Notes under the pieces: generated by a model
What the model was told of the DNA's origin: nothing
Databases searched by the model: none
The model's input: the letters and a program-made list of their open reading frames with translations, nothing else
Origin: Pyramidobacter piscolens
GTDB taxonomy: Bacteria; Synergistota; Synergistia; Synergistales; Dethiosulfovibrionaceae
NCBI GenBank assembly: GCA_004558205.1
Contig: SFDM01000004.1
Location: forward strand, 68,088 to 132,087
Direction of reading: 5' to 3'
Length of the DNA stretch: 64,000 nt
Made by a program: the position numbers and the translations under genes
Shown here: piece after piece, positions 16,516-24,760 of the stretch
Layout of the letters: the number at the start of each line of letters is the position of its first letter
How positions within the stretch are numbered: position 1 is the first letter of the stretch

Positions 16516-16650
16516 GGTCAATCCTCCATCACAGGAAAAAACTCTTTTTACGCGATTATTGTATCACTGTGGTATCATTTACGACATCAATATTTCAGTC
16601 TTTTATTCTTTGTAATTGAGTTCTATCTCAATAAAGGGGATGCTTCGCCA

Positions 16651-17505
16651 ATGAAATCGGAACAAGCGCTGTTATTCGGCATCGTGGCCGTCTCCACGGG
16701 GGCGATCTTCGCACGGCTTGCCGACGCTCCCGCTCTGGCCGTCGCGGCCTGGCGCGTTGCCATCGCCGGGGCTCTGGTGCTTCCCGCGGCTCTGTGGTTC
16801 AGGGGAGCGGAACTGAAAAAACTTTCAGGCGCCCACTGGCGCGACCTGATCCTTTCGGGGTTCTTTCTGGCGCTGCATTTCGCCGCGTGGATCTCGTCGC
16901 TCAGCCTGACCTCCGTGGCCAGCAGCGTCCTGCTGGTCAATACGTCGCCGCTCTGGACGGCCCTTCTGGCGCCTTTCCTCAACCATGAGAGGATCGGGCG
17001 CGCGGCCGCGGCGGGCATTCTCGTCAGCATGGCGGGGGCCTGCGTGATCGGTTTCGGCGACGTTTCGGCCGACGGAAACGCGCTGAAAGGCGACGCCCTC
17101 GCTTTGGCGGGAGCTTTGGCGCTGTCGCTCTATCTTTTGATGGGACGGCGGGTCAGAAGCGTCCTTTCCACGCTGCCCTACATCGGCGTCTGCTACGCTT
17201 CCAGCGCGGTGTGGCTGCTGGCGCTGTGCGGTGTCACTGGCACGCCTCTTCTGGGCTGGAACGGCGGCACCTGGGCTTCCCTGGCCGCGGTGGCTCTGAT
17301 CCCCCAGATTATAGGGCACAGCCTCTACAACTGGGCACTCAAGGAGTGCAGCGCCGTCCTCGTGTCGGTGTCGCTGCTCGGCGAGCCGGTCTGCTCGAGT
17401 CTGATGGCCTGGGCGCTCTTCGGCGAAAAGATCACGCCGCTCTTCGCCGCCGGCGGCGCTCTGACTCTGGCCGGGATCTGGCAGGTCAGCCGCAATCGGC
17501 CATAA
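16651..17505 (+). CDS. EamA/DMT-superfamily transporter
   Basis: 284 residues with ten helices in two EamA repeats. The second repeat shows HSLYNWALKECSAVLVSVSL, close to the RhaT/YdcZ-type EamA pattern. The start at 16651 is preceded by AAAGGGGA; an open frame continues far upstream but crosses the divergent YibE/F gene and is not real. It probably exports a small metabolite, substrate unknown. A bidirectional terminator follows. Confidence 0.87.
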   Translation: MKSEQALLFGIVAVSTGAIFARLADAPALAVAAWRVAIAGALVLPAALWFRGAELKKLSGAHWRDLILSGFFLALHFAAWISSLSLTSVASSVLLVNTSPLWTALLAPFLNHERIGRAAAAGILVSMAGACVIGFGDVSADGNALKGDALALAGALALSLYLLMGRRVRSVLSTLPYIGVCYASSAVWLLALCGVTGTPLLGWNGGTWASLAAVALIPQIIGHSLYNWALKECSAVLVSVSLLGEPVCSSLMAWALFGEKITPLFAAGGALTLAGIWQVSRNRP

Positions 17506-17511
17506 CAGCAG

Positions 17512-17561
17512 AAAAGGAGCTTCTTCGCCTCCGCGCAGGCGGGGTGAAGAAGCTCCTTTTT
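17512..17561. terminator. Bidirectional terminator between DMT and LysR genes
   Basis: AAAAGGAGCTTCTTC (17512-17526) pairs perfectly with 17546-17560, followed by T. The A-run gives a T-run on the minus strand too, as expected between convergent genes. Confidence 0.85.
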
Positions 17562-17667
17562 CAGAACAGACAAGAAGGGTTTGTCTTTCGTGGCGTTACT
17601 TCTGTAGTATAACCTCTTCATATACATCCTGTAAAATTACAGTTCATCAGTGCAGGCATAAAACTTT

Positions 17668-18594
17668 TTAATGTTTGTCGGCGTTCTTTTTCGCGTCTTT
17701 TAAGGCAAAAGCCGCCGCTTCGTTCTCCTCTACCCAGCGCCGCGCGAAATTGACGAAGGTACGGGTGGCCGGGGCCGCCGCCTTGATAGACTTGACCGCC
17801 AGCCCAAGGGTCCTGAAGCTGCGCAGTTCCAGCTCCATGGAGCAGACCTCCCTCTCGTGCCCCTTGACGAGAAGCCAGGGAAGAATGCTCATGCCCAGTC
17901 CCTGAGCGACCATGGCCAATGTGACGTTGTCGTCGTTGGCGTAAAACTTCACGTTGGGTGTCAGCTTGGCTTCCTTCAGGATGCGCCCCAGGTCGTAGTT
18001 CAGCCTGTCCGCCGGCATGATAAAGGGTTCGCGGGCAATCTGGGCCATAGGAAAGCGTTTGAGCTTCGCCAGCGGGTGATCCCTGGACACCACGGCCACC
18101 ATCCTGTCCTTGCAAAGCGAGAACACGTCGAACTCGCTGGGCGACATCAGCGTGACAAAGCCGCAGTCCACGCTCCCGTCGGCGATCCAGCGTTCAACCT
18201 CGCGATAGTCGTCATGATTCATGAGGCTGAAATCAATATGGGGGTGCTTCTCCTGAAAGCCGGAGATGATCTTCGGAATCCAATGCACCGACACGCTGGT
18301 GATGCTCCCGATCCGTACCAGCCCGCTTTCAACGCCCTTGAGGGAACTGACGACTTGCGTCAGCTGCTCGTTCCAGTTCAGGACCTCCCGCATAGGCTTG
18401 AGGATCTGTTCGCCTTCGCTGGTCAGCCTGACGCCGTTTTTACCGCGTTGAAGAAGGGGGACGCCCCACTCTTCCTCCAGCGACTTGACGACATGGCTGA
18501 CGCCGGCCTGAGTGTACCCCAAAGCTTCCGCCGCGCGGGTCAGGTTTTCAAGTTCCACCGCTTTGACGAAAATTTCATAACGCGCAAGGGTCAT
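17668..18594 (-). CDS. LysR-family transcriptional regulator, divergent from tandem small proteins
   Basis: 308 residues. The N-terminal winged HTH (TRAAEALGYTQAGVSHVVKS) is followed by the LysR substrate-binding domain from about 90. SILPWLLVKG near 235 is typical of the effector domain. The start has AAGGAG about 10 bases upstream. Its promoter overlaps that of the small-protein genes at 18741 and 18997, the classic LysR arrangement in which the regulator controls its divergent neighbour. The inducer is unknown. Confidence 0.92.
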   Translation of the reverse strand: MTLARYEIFVKAVELENLTRAAEALGYTQAGVSHVVKSLEEEWGVPLLQRGKNGVRLTSEGEQILKPMREVLNWNEQLTQVVSSLKGVESGLVRIGSITSVSVHWIPKIISGFQEKHPHIDFSLMNHDDYREVERWIADGSVDCGFVTLMSPSEFDVFSLCKDRMVAVVSRDHPLAKLKRFPMAQIAREPFIMPADRLNYDLGRILKEAKLTPNVKFYANDDNVTLAMVAQGLGMSILPWLLVKGHEREVCSMELELRSFRTLGLAVKSIKAAAPATRTFVNFARRWVEENEAAAFALKDAKKNADKH

Positions 18595-18633
18595 GGCGAC
18601 GCGCTCCTTCTAATAAGAAATTTTATGCCTGAC

Positions 18634-18662
18634 ATTATAAACATTCGTTTTACTAATGGCAA
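18634..18662 (-). promoter_or_regulatory. Promoter of the LysR gene
   Basis: On the minus strand TTGCCA (18657-18662), 17 bases, TATAAT (18634-18639), 40 bases before the LysR start. It overlaps the divergent promoter at 18649-18677. Confidence 0.65.
18642..18658. promoter_or_regulatory. Candidate LysR binding box (T-N11-A)
   Basis: CATT (18642-18645) and AATG (18655-18658) form a dyad that includes T18644-N11-A18656, the usual LysR-type core. It lies inside both divergent promoters. Confidence 0.4.
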
Positions 18663-18677
18663 GAGAGAGACTATCAT
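18649..18677 (+). promoter_or_regulatory. Candidate promoter of the tandem small-protein genes
   Basis: TTTACT (18649-18654), 17 bases, TATCAT (18672-18677). The weak -35 suits an activator-dependent promoter. Confidence 0.5.
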
Positions 18678-18740
18678 ACAACCAGAAAGAAAAAGACGAA
18701 ATCAAAATAAAAAGGATCATTCCTAAGGAGGGATACGCCC

Positions 18741-18866
18741 ATGACCAACAGAGGAAATTTGACCAAACCGGTACATACCGAGGAGGAAGAACGAGATCTC
18801 TTCTTTGTCAGGAAGCCCGAAGCGGCTGAAGCGCGTCTCATAGACCACAGGAAGCGAGGCCGCTGA
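18741..18866 (+). CDS. Small protein, 41 residues, first of two tandem paralogues
   Basis: A short gene with a strong AAGGAGG ribosome site (18725-18731) 9 bases before its ATG. The product is highly charged and lacks a signal peptide or membrane segment. It aligns without gaps to the protein at 18997 with 19 of 41 identities: MTNRxNL at 1-7, V11, T13-E14, FVRK at 22-25, E27-A28, E30, L33 and R37-K38. Conserved residues use different codons in the two genes (for example the R of FVRK is AGG here and CGC there), which points to selection on protein. I do not recognise the family. It is divergent from a LysR gene. Confidence 0.7.
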   Translation: MTNRGNLTKPVHTEEEERDLFFVRKPEAAEARLIDHRKRGR

Positions 18867-18996
18867 AGCGAAGCGGATCGGATCGGCAGAATGCCCATTA
18901 CAGCGCGGCTGAAAAACATCTTTTCCACGATCAGGATTGGTTTTACCCATTACTACAAATTTATTCACGAATTGAATCTCTTAAGGAGGAATAGCC

Positions 18997-19122
18997 ATGA
19001 CTAACAGAAAGAACCTGTTGAGCTCCGTGATGACCGAAGTAGACGCCTACCACAACAATTTCGTCCGCAAGATCGAAGCGATCGAGTCCGCTCTCGACGA
19101 ACGCAGAAAACTTCGTTCCTAA
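18997..19122 (+). CDS. Small protein, 41 residues, second tandem paralogue
   Basis: Starts behind AAGGAGG (18983-18989) with 7-base spacing and ends 42 bases before a strong terminator. It opens MTNRKNLL. The C-terminal half (about 22-40, FVRKIEAIESALDERRKL) should form one amphipathic helix. It is paralogous, gap-free, to the protein at 18741. The two genes are 130 bases apart, and each has its own nearly identical ribosome-site context (TC[CT]TAAGGAGG). Function unknown; a DNA-, RNA- or protein-binding small regulator or stress protein are possibilities only. Confidence 0.75.
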   Translation: MTNRKNLLSSVMTEVDAYHNNFVRKIEAIESALDERRKLRS

Positions 19123-19164
19123 TTTCCCCCCCTAATTAGCTAAACCTCGCGCTTATCACTCACG

Positions 19165-19213
19165 CCGGACGGGCCTGATTCCCTCAAAAGGAATTGGGCC
19201 CGTCTGGTTTTTT
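19165..19213 (+). terminator. Strong intrinsic terminator after the small-protein genes
   Basis: An 18-bp stem, with three G-T wobbles, begins CCGGACGGGCC (19165-19175) and ends GGCCCGTCTGG (19197-19207), followed by TTTTTT. It marks the end of the small-protein transcript. Confidence 0.9.
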
Positions 19214-19309
19214 ATACTATTTGGCAATAAGACGGCTAAATTAGAGACTGGGCCGGCCCGAGAGGCATCCCCTCAATGCCCATTTTGCGTTTTCATTGCA
19301 AAGTAGTAT
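19214..19309 (+). repeat. Family B dispersed repeat, internally deleted copy
   Basis: 96 bases bounded by ATACTA and TAGTAT. It shares GGCTAAATTAGAGACTGGG and CATTTTGCGTTTTCATTGC, with variations, with copies at 41090 and 48349. It lacks the roughly 65-base middle part they have. It begins directly after the terminator T-run. Confidence 0.65.
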
Positions 19310-19375
19310 TAAAGGAGCCTTTAGGGTTATAATTGCTGAAATTAAGATTTTTCAATCTGAATGCGAGGTGTTTTT

Positions 19376-20797
19376 TTGAAGTACAAAAGTTCTTTCAAAA
19401 CTCTCTGTTTCACGCTGGCTTTCATCCTGGCTCTGAGTGCCGCCGCCGGAGCCGCGCCGCGGTATTTATTCCTGTTCATCGGCGACGGCATGGGAGCGAA
19501 TCAGAGGACGCTGACGGAATATTACGCCGCCTGTGCCGGCGGCGCTCCCCGGCAGCCCGAGTGCGCGCCGCTGCGCATGAACCGTTTTCCCGTCCAGGGG
19601 ATGATGCGCATCCACGCCCTGGACAAGTACATTACCGACTCGGCGGCCTCCGCCACGGCCATGGCCACAGGCCAGAGGACCGTCGACAGCGCCGTGGCGG
19701 TGATGTCCGACCGGAAAACGCCTCTGACGACCATCGCAGAACTGGCGCGGAGGGAGGGGCTGGCGGTCGGCATGATCACATCCACGCCCATCAACCACGC
19801 CACGCCGGCCTGCTTTTACGCCCACCACCGTTCCCGCGACGGCTATTCCATCGCGAAGCAGATCCCGCAGTCGGGCTTTGAGTTCTTCGCCGGCGGCGCG
19901 CCCAGTCGTCCCAGAGGTAAAAATAAGGACCTGCTGCCCGTTCTGGACATCGTCAGAAAAGCGGGATACGCCGTGGCCGAGGGCTTCGACGCGGCCGCGC
20001 GGGTCGCGACGGACAAAAAGCTGCTCCTGATCGCCTCCGATCCCGCCGGCGCCGATGGATTCCCCTACGCAGTGGACGCAGTGGACGACGGTGAAAACAG
20101 GCTGCGCCGCGCCGTGGAACTGGGGATCGAGCGGCTGTCGAAGAACGAAAAGGGCTTTTTTATGCTCGTGGAGGGCGGCAAGATCGACTGGGCCGCCCAC
20201 ATCAACGACACGCGCACGGTCATCGGGGAGGTGCTGAACTTCGACGAGGCGCTTCAGCCAGCGATAGAATTCGTCCAGCAACATCCCGCCGAGGCCACCC
20301 TGGTCGTCACGTCGGACCACGACACGGGGGGCCTGGCTCTGGGCTGGTACGGCGCAAAATACGCCAGTGATTTCGCCGTTCTGGCGGGGCAGAAAAGGAG
20401 CGCCGGGGCGATTTATAAGGAGCTTCAGCCGCTGCGCGCCCAAAGAGCGCCTTTTCACGAAGCCCGGCTCGCCGCCCGGTCTTTCTTCGGGCTGGCGGAC
20501 CTGTCGGCGCGCGAGGAAGCCGACCTGGCCGAAAGCTGGCGGCAGGCGCTGAAACCATGGGACGAGCGCAGGGACGATCCCGAATACCGGCTGAAATACG
20601 GTTCTTTCGACCCCTTCGTCACGGAGTGCATGAGAATTCTCGCGCACAGGGCAGGCGTGGCCTGGACCAATTGGGCCCATACGGCGGCAGCCGTCCCAGT
20701 CAGCGCTATGGGAGCGGGGGCTCCGGCCTTCGGCGGCGTCTACGCCAACGCAGACCTTTTCGGCAAGATGAAAAAACTTCTTTTTTTCTCGAAATAA
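19376..20797 (+). CDS. Exported alkaline phosphatase
   Basis: A metal-dependent phosphomonoesterase that releases phosphate from esters outside the cytoplasm. A signal peptide (about 1-26) precedes FLFIGDGMGANQ (metal-binding Asp). The nucleophile serine lies in TDSAASATAMATG. Further metal ligands are in EGGKIDWAAHIND and TSDHDTGG, with a late His in WAHTAAAVPV. The TTG at 19376 is preferred because GAGGTG lies 6 bases upstream; the in-frame ATG at 19361 lacks a ribosome site. About 473 residues, normal for the family. It stands alone; no Pho box was identified. Confidence 0.9.
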   Translation: MKYKSSFKTLCFTLAFILALSAAAGAAPRYLFLFIGDGMGANQRTLTEYYAACAGGAPRQPECAPLRMNRFPVQGMMRIHALDKYITDSAASATAMATGQRTVDSAVAVMSDRKTPLTTIAELARREGLAVGMITSTPINHATPACFYAHHRSRDGYSIAKQIPQSGFEFFAGGAPSRPRGKNKDLLPVLDIVRKAGYAVAEGFDAAARVATDKKLLLIASDPAGADGFPYAVDAVDDGENRLRRAVELGIERLSKNEKGFFMLVEGGKIDWAAHINDTRTVIGEVLNFDEALQPAIEFVQQHPAEATLVVTSDHDTGGLALGWYGAKYASDFAVLAGQKRSAGAIYKELQPLRAQRAPFHEARLAARSFFGLADLSAREEADLAESWRQALKPWDERRDDPEYRLKYGSFDPFVTECMRILAHRAGVAWTNWAHTAAAVPVSAMGAGAPAFGGVYANADLFGKMKKLLFFSK

Positions 20798-20971
20798 ACT
20801 TCAAAAAACATTGTAGTTTTCTACACTCTAAAAAACATATAGAACAATACACACCGGAAAATTTTCGTGTATACTTATCCGCAGTCAGGAAGACGAGGAT
20901 AAATCCCGGCACAGATGTGCCCGAAAACTGCTCTTTCCTAACAATACATTTAACTTTATGGGGGAATATCA

Positions 20972-21397
20972 ATGAAAAAGCTTCTTGCGCTTGTATTCGT
21001 TCTCGCTCTTGCGACCATGGCTCCCGCGGCTGTAAAGGACTGCGGCTTCTTCACCGCCGACCTGCCCGAAGGCTGGAGCCTTCAGGAGATCGACAAGAAC
21101 GTCTCGGCTCTGGTCGCTCCCGACAAGACTCTGGCATTCTCTGTCTCGTCCATGGACGCCGAAGGCCACAAGCTTGCCGAAATCGCCAACGCTCTCTGCG
21201 CACAGCACCAGGGCACCGATTTCGCCAAGATGGAAGGCGAGGGTGAAGCCTATGAGTACAAGGCCGTTGTGAACGGCGCGCCGACCTACGTTCAGATCTT
21301 CGAGCTCGGCGAGGGCAAAGTGGGTGTCATCAGCATCTCCGGCGACCATGAGAGCGACCTTGCCACTGAGATCTTCAACTCCATCGAATTCAAGTAA
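20972..21397 (+). CDS. Small secreted protein, DxGxFxADxPxGW family, paralogue 2
   Basis: 141 residues with a signal peptide (KKLLALVFVLALATMAPAA). The mature part begins KDCGFFTADLPEGWS and ends FNSIEFK. It closely resembles the proteins at 12352 and 45702. The sequence TADLP-GW-APDK is shared with paralogue 1. Single gene with its own terminator; function unknown. The small size, strong ribosome site and clean codon use suggest high expression. Confidence 0.8.
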   Translation: MKKLLALVFVLALATMAPAAVKDCGFFTADLPEGWSLQEIDKNVSALVAPDKTLAFSVSSMDAEGHKLAEIANALCAQHQGTDFAKMEGEGEAYEYKAVVNGAPTYVQIFELGEGKVGVISISGDHESDLATEIFNSIEFK

Positions 21398-21424
21398 AAG
21401 AGATAATAAATTCGCGTTGCCCAG

Positions 21425-21453
21425 GGGACTTCTTCAGGAAGTCCCTTTTTTTT
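21425..21453 (+). terminator. Intrinsic terminator
   Basis: GGGACTTC (21425-21432), a 5-base loop, GAAGTCCC (21438-21445) and eight T residues. Confidence 0.9.
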
Positions 21454-21531
21454 GCAACAATTTTTTTCAAAAAAAACTTCACATTTATTAATTTTTATTA
21501 GGCTCCCAGACGTGTAAATTTTCCTGAACGC

Positions 21532-21560
21532 TTGATTTTACAAGTGGAAAATGATAGGAT
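21532..21560 (+). promoter_or_regulatory. Possible liv operon promoter
   Basis: TTGATT (21532-21537), 17 bases, TAGGAT (21555-21560), about 50 bases before livJ. Four of six matches in each box. Confidence 0.4.
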
Positions 21561-21610
21561 TAGGCGGTAACAAATTTTACCTTTCCACAAATTTTTAGGG
21601 GGGAATCACA

Positions 21611-22756
21611 GTGAAGAAGGTTTTTGCAGTAGTCCTCGCAGTATTGATGTTCGCGCTCCCGGTATGCGCCGCTGAGACGGTCCGCATCGGCGAAATCGCC
21701 ACGGTTACCGGCGACTTTGCCGCTTACGGCGTGGCCGAAGTGGAGTCCGTCAAGATCGCCATCGACGAAATCAACAAAGCCGGCGGCGTCAAGGTGGACG
21801 GAAAGATGCTTCCCATGGAAGTCATCATGTACGACTGCCGTACTCGCAACGAAGACATGGTCAACGCCGCCCGCCGTCTTGTCACCCAGGACAAGGTCGT
21901 CGGCGTGATCGGCCCCAGCGGTTCCGGCCTGTGCATCTCCGCAGCCGCGGTGTTCAACAGGGGCAAAGTCTCCCACCTGGGCACCCTTCCCACCAACCCG
22001 CTCGTCACCGTTGACGAAAAAGGCAAGGTCCGTCCCTACAACTTCCGTATCTGCTTCCTCGATCCCTATCAGGGCGCCATCCTGGCCGTGTTCGCCCACA
22101 AGGACCTGAAAGCCGCCAAGGCCGCGATTCTCTATGACGTGTCCAGCGACTACTCTCAGGGGCTTCGCGAGTTCTTCGTCAAGGAATTCACCAACTACGG
22201 CGGCACGATCGTCGCCGATGAAGGGCACCGCGGCGAAGACGTGGACTTCCGCGCACAGCTGACCAAGATCAAGGAATCCAACCCCGACGTGCTTGTGTTC
22301 CCCACCATGGGCAAGTGCACGCCTCTGTCGATTAAGCAGGCCCGCGAGATGGGCTTCACCTGCCCGATCATCGGCGGCGACGGATACGGCGACTTCTGGT
22401 GGGAAATTGCCGGCGACGCCATGAAGAACACCTTCTGGGTCAGCCATGTGGACAAGGGCGACCCCTCGCTTGCCCGCTTCTTCGAGGACTACAGGAAGGC
22501 CACCGGCACCGAATGCAAGGAATTCATGAACGCGATCATGGCCTATGACTGCGTGTACTGGCTGAAGGACGCCATCGAGCGCGCCAACAGCCTGGATCCT
22601 GTGAAAGTCCGCGACGCTCTTGAGCAGACCAAGGATCTGAAGCTCTATCACTGCACGCTCACCATGGACGAGTTCCACAACCCCAAGGGCAAAGACGGAA
22701 TCATGCTTGAAGCCAAGGACGGCAAGGCTGTATTCTACAAGAAGATCCGGCCTTAA
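21611..22756 (+). CDS. livJ: Branched-chain amino-acid ABC transporter, substrate-binding protein
   Basis: A periplasmic type I binding protein of 381 residues. A signal peptide (about 1-20, ending VCA) is followed by TVRIGEIATVTGDFAAYG, the usual N-terminal strand and ligand loop of Leu/Ile/Val-binding proteins. GVIGPSGSG near 98-106 is the second ligand-binding loop. The GTG start has a GGGGGAA site. It heads a complete livJHMGF set; a hairpin after it probably raises its level over the membrane genes. Substrate range (Leu/Ile/Val or another amino acid) is not settled by sequence. Confidence 0.92.
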   Translation: MKKVFAVVLAVLMFALPVCAAETVRIGEIATVTGDFAAYGVAEVESVKIAIDEINKAGGVKVDGKMLPMEVIMYDCRTRNEDMVNAARRLVTQDKVVGVIGPSGSGLCISAAAVFNRGKVSHLGTLPTNPLVTVDEKGKVRPYNFRICFLDPYQGAILAVFAHKDLKAAKAAILYDVSSDYSQGLREFFVKEFTNYGGTIVADEGHRGEDVDFRAQLTKIKESNPDVLVFPTMGKCTPLSIKQAREMGFTCPIIGGDGYGDFWWEIAGDAMKNTFWVSHVDKGDPSLARFFEDYRKATGTECKEFMNAIMAYDCVYWLKDAIERANSLDPVKVRDALEQTKDLKLYHCTLTMDEFHNPKGKDGIMLEAKDGKAVFYKKIRP

Positions 22757-22795
22757 TTCCGTTCGCTCAGGACTTTAGAAAATCAGAACCTTATG

Positions 22796-22826
22796 AAAGG
22801 CGGCGGCGACAGGCCGCCGCCTTTTT
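22796..22826 (+). terminator. Attenuating hairpin between livJ and livH
   Basis: AAAGGCGGCGGC (22796-22807) pairs with GCCGCCGCCTTT (22813-22824), followed by TT. Such hairpins commonly give excess binding protein over permease. Confidence 0.8.
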
Positions 22827-22855
22827 GGTGTAAAAAAACGAAAGGGTGATTCTGC

Positions 22856-23809
22856 TTGGCAACCTTTCTCCAACAGGTCATTAACGGCCTCTCCCTCGGC
22901 TCGGTTTACGCGCTGATCGCCGTGGGATACTCTCTGGTTTATTCTATTCTTTTATTCTCGAACTTCGCCCACGGCGGCTTTCTTGTCGTCGGCGGCTATG
23001 CCTGCTACTTGCTCCTGAAAACGGCGGGCACCGGGATCTGGGTCGCGGGAGCCGGAGCCGTCGCGGCGGCCGGACTGATCGCGATCGTCACTGAACGTCT
23101 GGCCTATAAGCCCATCCGCGAGCGCACTTCCACCACGCTTTACCTTCTGATCGCTTCCATGGGCGTCTCCATCGTCATAGAGAACATCTTCGTCGTCACC
23201 ATCGGCGGACGCTACCGCGCCATCCCGCCGGTCTTTCCCGAGCAGTCCATTCCGATCGTCGGCGCCATCACCTCTTCGGCCGGCGAAACGGTCACCAAGT
23301 TCTTCCCCGCGGCGGCCGAAAACATGCAGCCTATCCTGTCGGTCAGCGCCTTCGACATCCTGTCCTTGGCCGTGGCGGTCATTTTCCTGCTGGGACTGCA
23401 GCTGTTCTTGATGCGCACCCGCTGGGGCCTGGCCATACGGGCCGCAGCCTGCGACCTGCGCACCGCCGGGCTGATGGGCGTCAACGTGAACCGCCTGATC
23501 GGCATCGTGTTCTTCGTGGCCGGCGCCCTGGCCGCCATCGGCGGCATTTTCCTCGCCACCCGCTACACGCTCTATCCGCAGCTGGGCAGCATGATCACCA
23601 CCAAGGCCTTTGTGGCCGCGGTTATCGGCGGCCTCGGCAGCCTGCCGGGCGCCGTGGTCGGGGGCATCATCCTCGGCCTGGCCGAAATGCTCACCGCCGG
23701 ATTTATCAGCAGCCAGATGCGCGACCTGGTGGTTTTCGCCCTGCTGATCGTCACGCTGCTCATCAAGCCTTCGGGGCTTCTGGGCCGCGACGTGCGCGAC
23801 AAGGTGTAA
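22856..23809 (+). CDS. livH: Branched-chain amino-acid ABC transporter permease LivH
   Basis: 317 residues with about eight membrane helices. INGLSLGSVYALIAVGYSLV at the start is the typical LivH opening, and GGLGSLPGAVVGGIILG near 260 is the cytoplasmic EAA-like loop contacting the ATPases. TTG start behind AAAGGG. It forms the inner-membrane channel with LivM, energised by LivG and LivF. Confidence 0.93.
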   Translation: MATFLQQVINGLSLGSVYALIAVGYSLVYSILLFSNFAHGGFLVVGGYACYLLLKTAGTGIWVAGAGAVAAAGLIAIVTERLAYKPIRERTSTTLYLLIASMGVSIVIENIFVVTIGGRYRAIPPVFPEQSIPIVGAITSSAGETVTKFFPAAAENMQPILSVSAFDILSLAVAVIFLLGLQLFLMRTRWGLAIRAAACDLRTAGLMGVNVNRLIGIVFFVAGALAAIGGIFLATRYTLYPQLGSMITTKAFVAAVIGGLGSLPGAVVGGIILGLAEMLTAGFISSQMRDLVVFALLIVTLLIKPSGLLGRDVRDKV

Positions 23810-23821
23810 GGGGGAAGGGCC

Positions 23822-24760
23822 ATGAAAAAAAACTGTATGGGCGTTTTGTTCCTCGCCGCTCTTGGCCTCCTGTTCACCCGGATGCCGCTGGAACCCTATA
23901 CCGAGGGCATTCTGGTGCTGCTGTGCATCAACATGATCGCCGCCATGGGCGTATCGCTGCTGACGGGCTTTACGGGCATTTTCACGCTGGGGCACGCGGC
24001 CTATATGGCCATGGGCGCCTACACCACTGCCATCCTGATCATGACCTATGACGTATCCTGGTTCCCGGCCCTGATCGCGGGCGGGATCATGGGCTCGGTG
24101 CTGGCCTGGGTGATCGGCGTCCCCACCATGAAGCTGACGGGCGACTACTATGCCATCGCTTCGCTGGGACTCTGCGAGGCCATCCGCCTGATCATCGAGA
24201 ACTGGCAGTCCGTGACCCGCGGCGCGCGCGGCATTCCCGGCATCGATCCCTACACCACCATCGACGTGGCCGTGTGGAGCTTCGTCATCCTGGCGCTTCT
24301 GATGTTCAACCTGATCTACAGCCGCTGGGGCCGCTATTTCCGCGCCTGCCGCGACGACTCGACGGCCGCTTCGCTGCTGGGCTTCAACACGCCGCGCATC
24401 CGCCTGGTGTCGCTGCTGATCTCGGCCTTCTACTGTGGCATCGCGGGCGCCCTGATGGGCGGCTACCTCTCGTTCATCCAGCCGGCCATGTTCGACATGA
24501 TGAAATCCACGGAGCTCACGTCGCTGGTGGTCTTCGGCGGCCTGGGATCCATGAGCGGCACGCTGCTGGCCACGGGCATCATCACGCTGATCACCGAGCT
24601 GTTCCGCCCCATCTCGCAGTACAGAATGCTGATTTACGGCGCCGTGCTGGTGCTCGTCATGGTGCTCCGCCCCGAGGGGCTGCTGGGCAACCGTGAGATC
24701 TGGGCCTGTCTGCCGGGCATGAAAAAATCTTCGCCTTCATCAAAGGAGGAATCGCGATGA
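23822..24760 (+). CDS. livM: Branched-chain amino-acid ABC transporter permease LivM
   Basis: 312 residues. LLTGFTGIFTLGHAAYMAMG near 40-60 is characteristic of LivM, and GGLGSMSGTLLATGIITLI near 240 is its coupling loop. It starts 12 bases after livH behind AAGGGGGAAGG. Its stop overlaps the livG start by four bases (ATGA), so translation is coupled. Confidence 0.93.
   Translation: MKKNCMGVLFLAALGLLFTRMPLEPYTEGILVLLCINMIAAMGVSLLTGFTGIFTLGHAAYMAMGAYTTAILIMTYDVSWFPALIAGGIMGSVLAWVIGVPTMKLTGDYYAIASLGLCEAIRLIIENWQSVTRGARGIPGIDPYTTIDVAVWSFVILALLMFNLIYSRWGRYFRACRDDSTAASLLGFNTPRIRLVSLLISAFYCGIAGALMGGYLSFIQPAMFDMMKSTELTSLVVFGGLGSMSGTLLATGIITLITELFRPISQYRMLIYGAVLVLVMVLRPEGLLGNREIWACLPGMKKSSPSSKEESR

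Noticed and set aside
15688..16650. Long in-frame extension of the DMT transporter gene at 16651
   Set aside because: It lies wholly opposite the YibE/F gene; the true start has a ribosome site and begins the first membrane helix.
18674..18928. 84-codon minus-strand frame over the small-protein genes
   Set aside because: Antisense shadow of the plus-strand small gene, which has ribosome site, paralogue and terminator.
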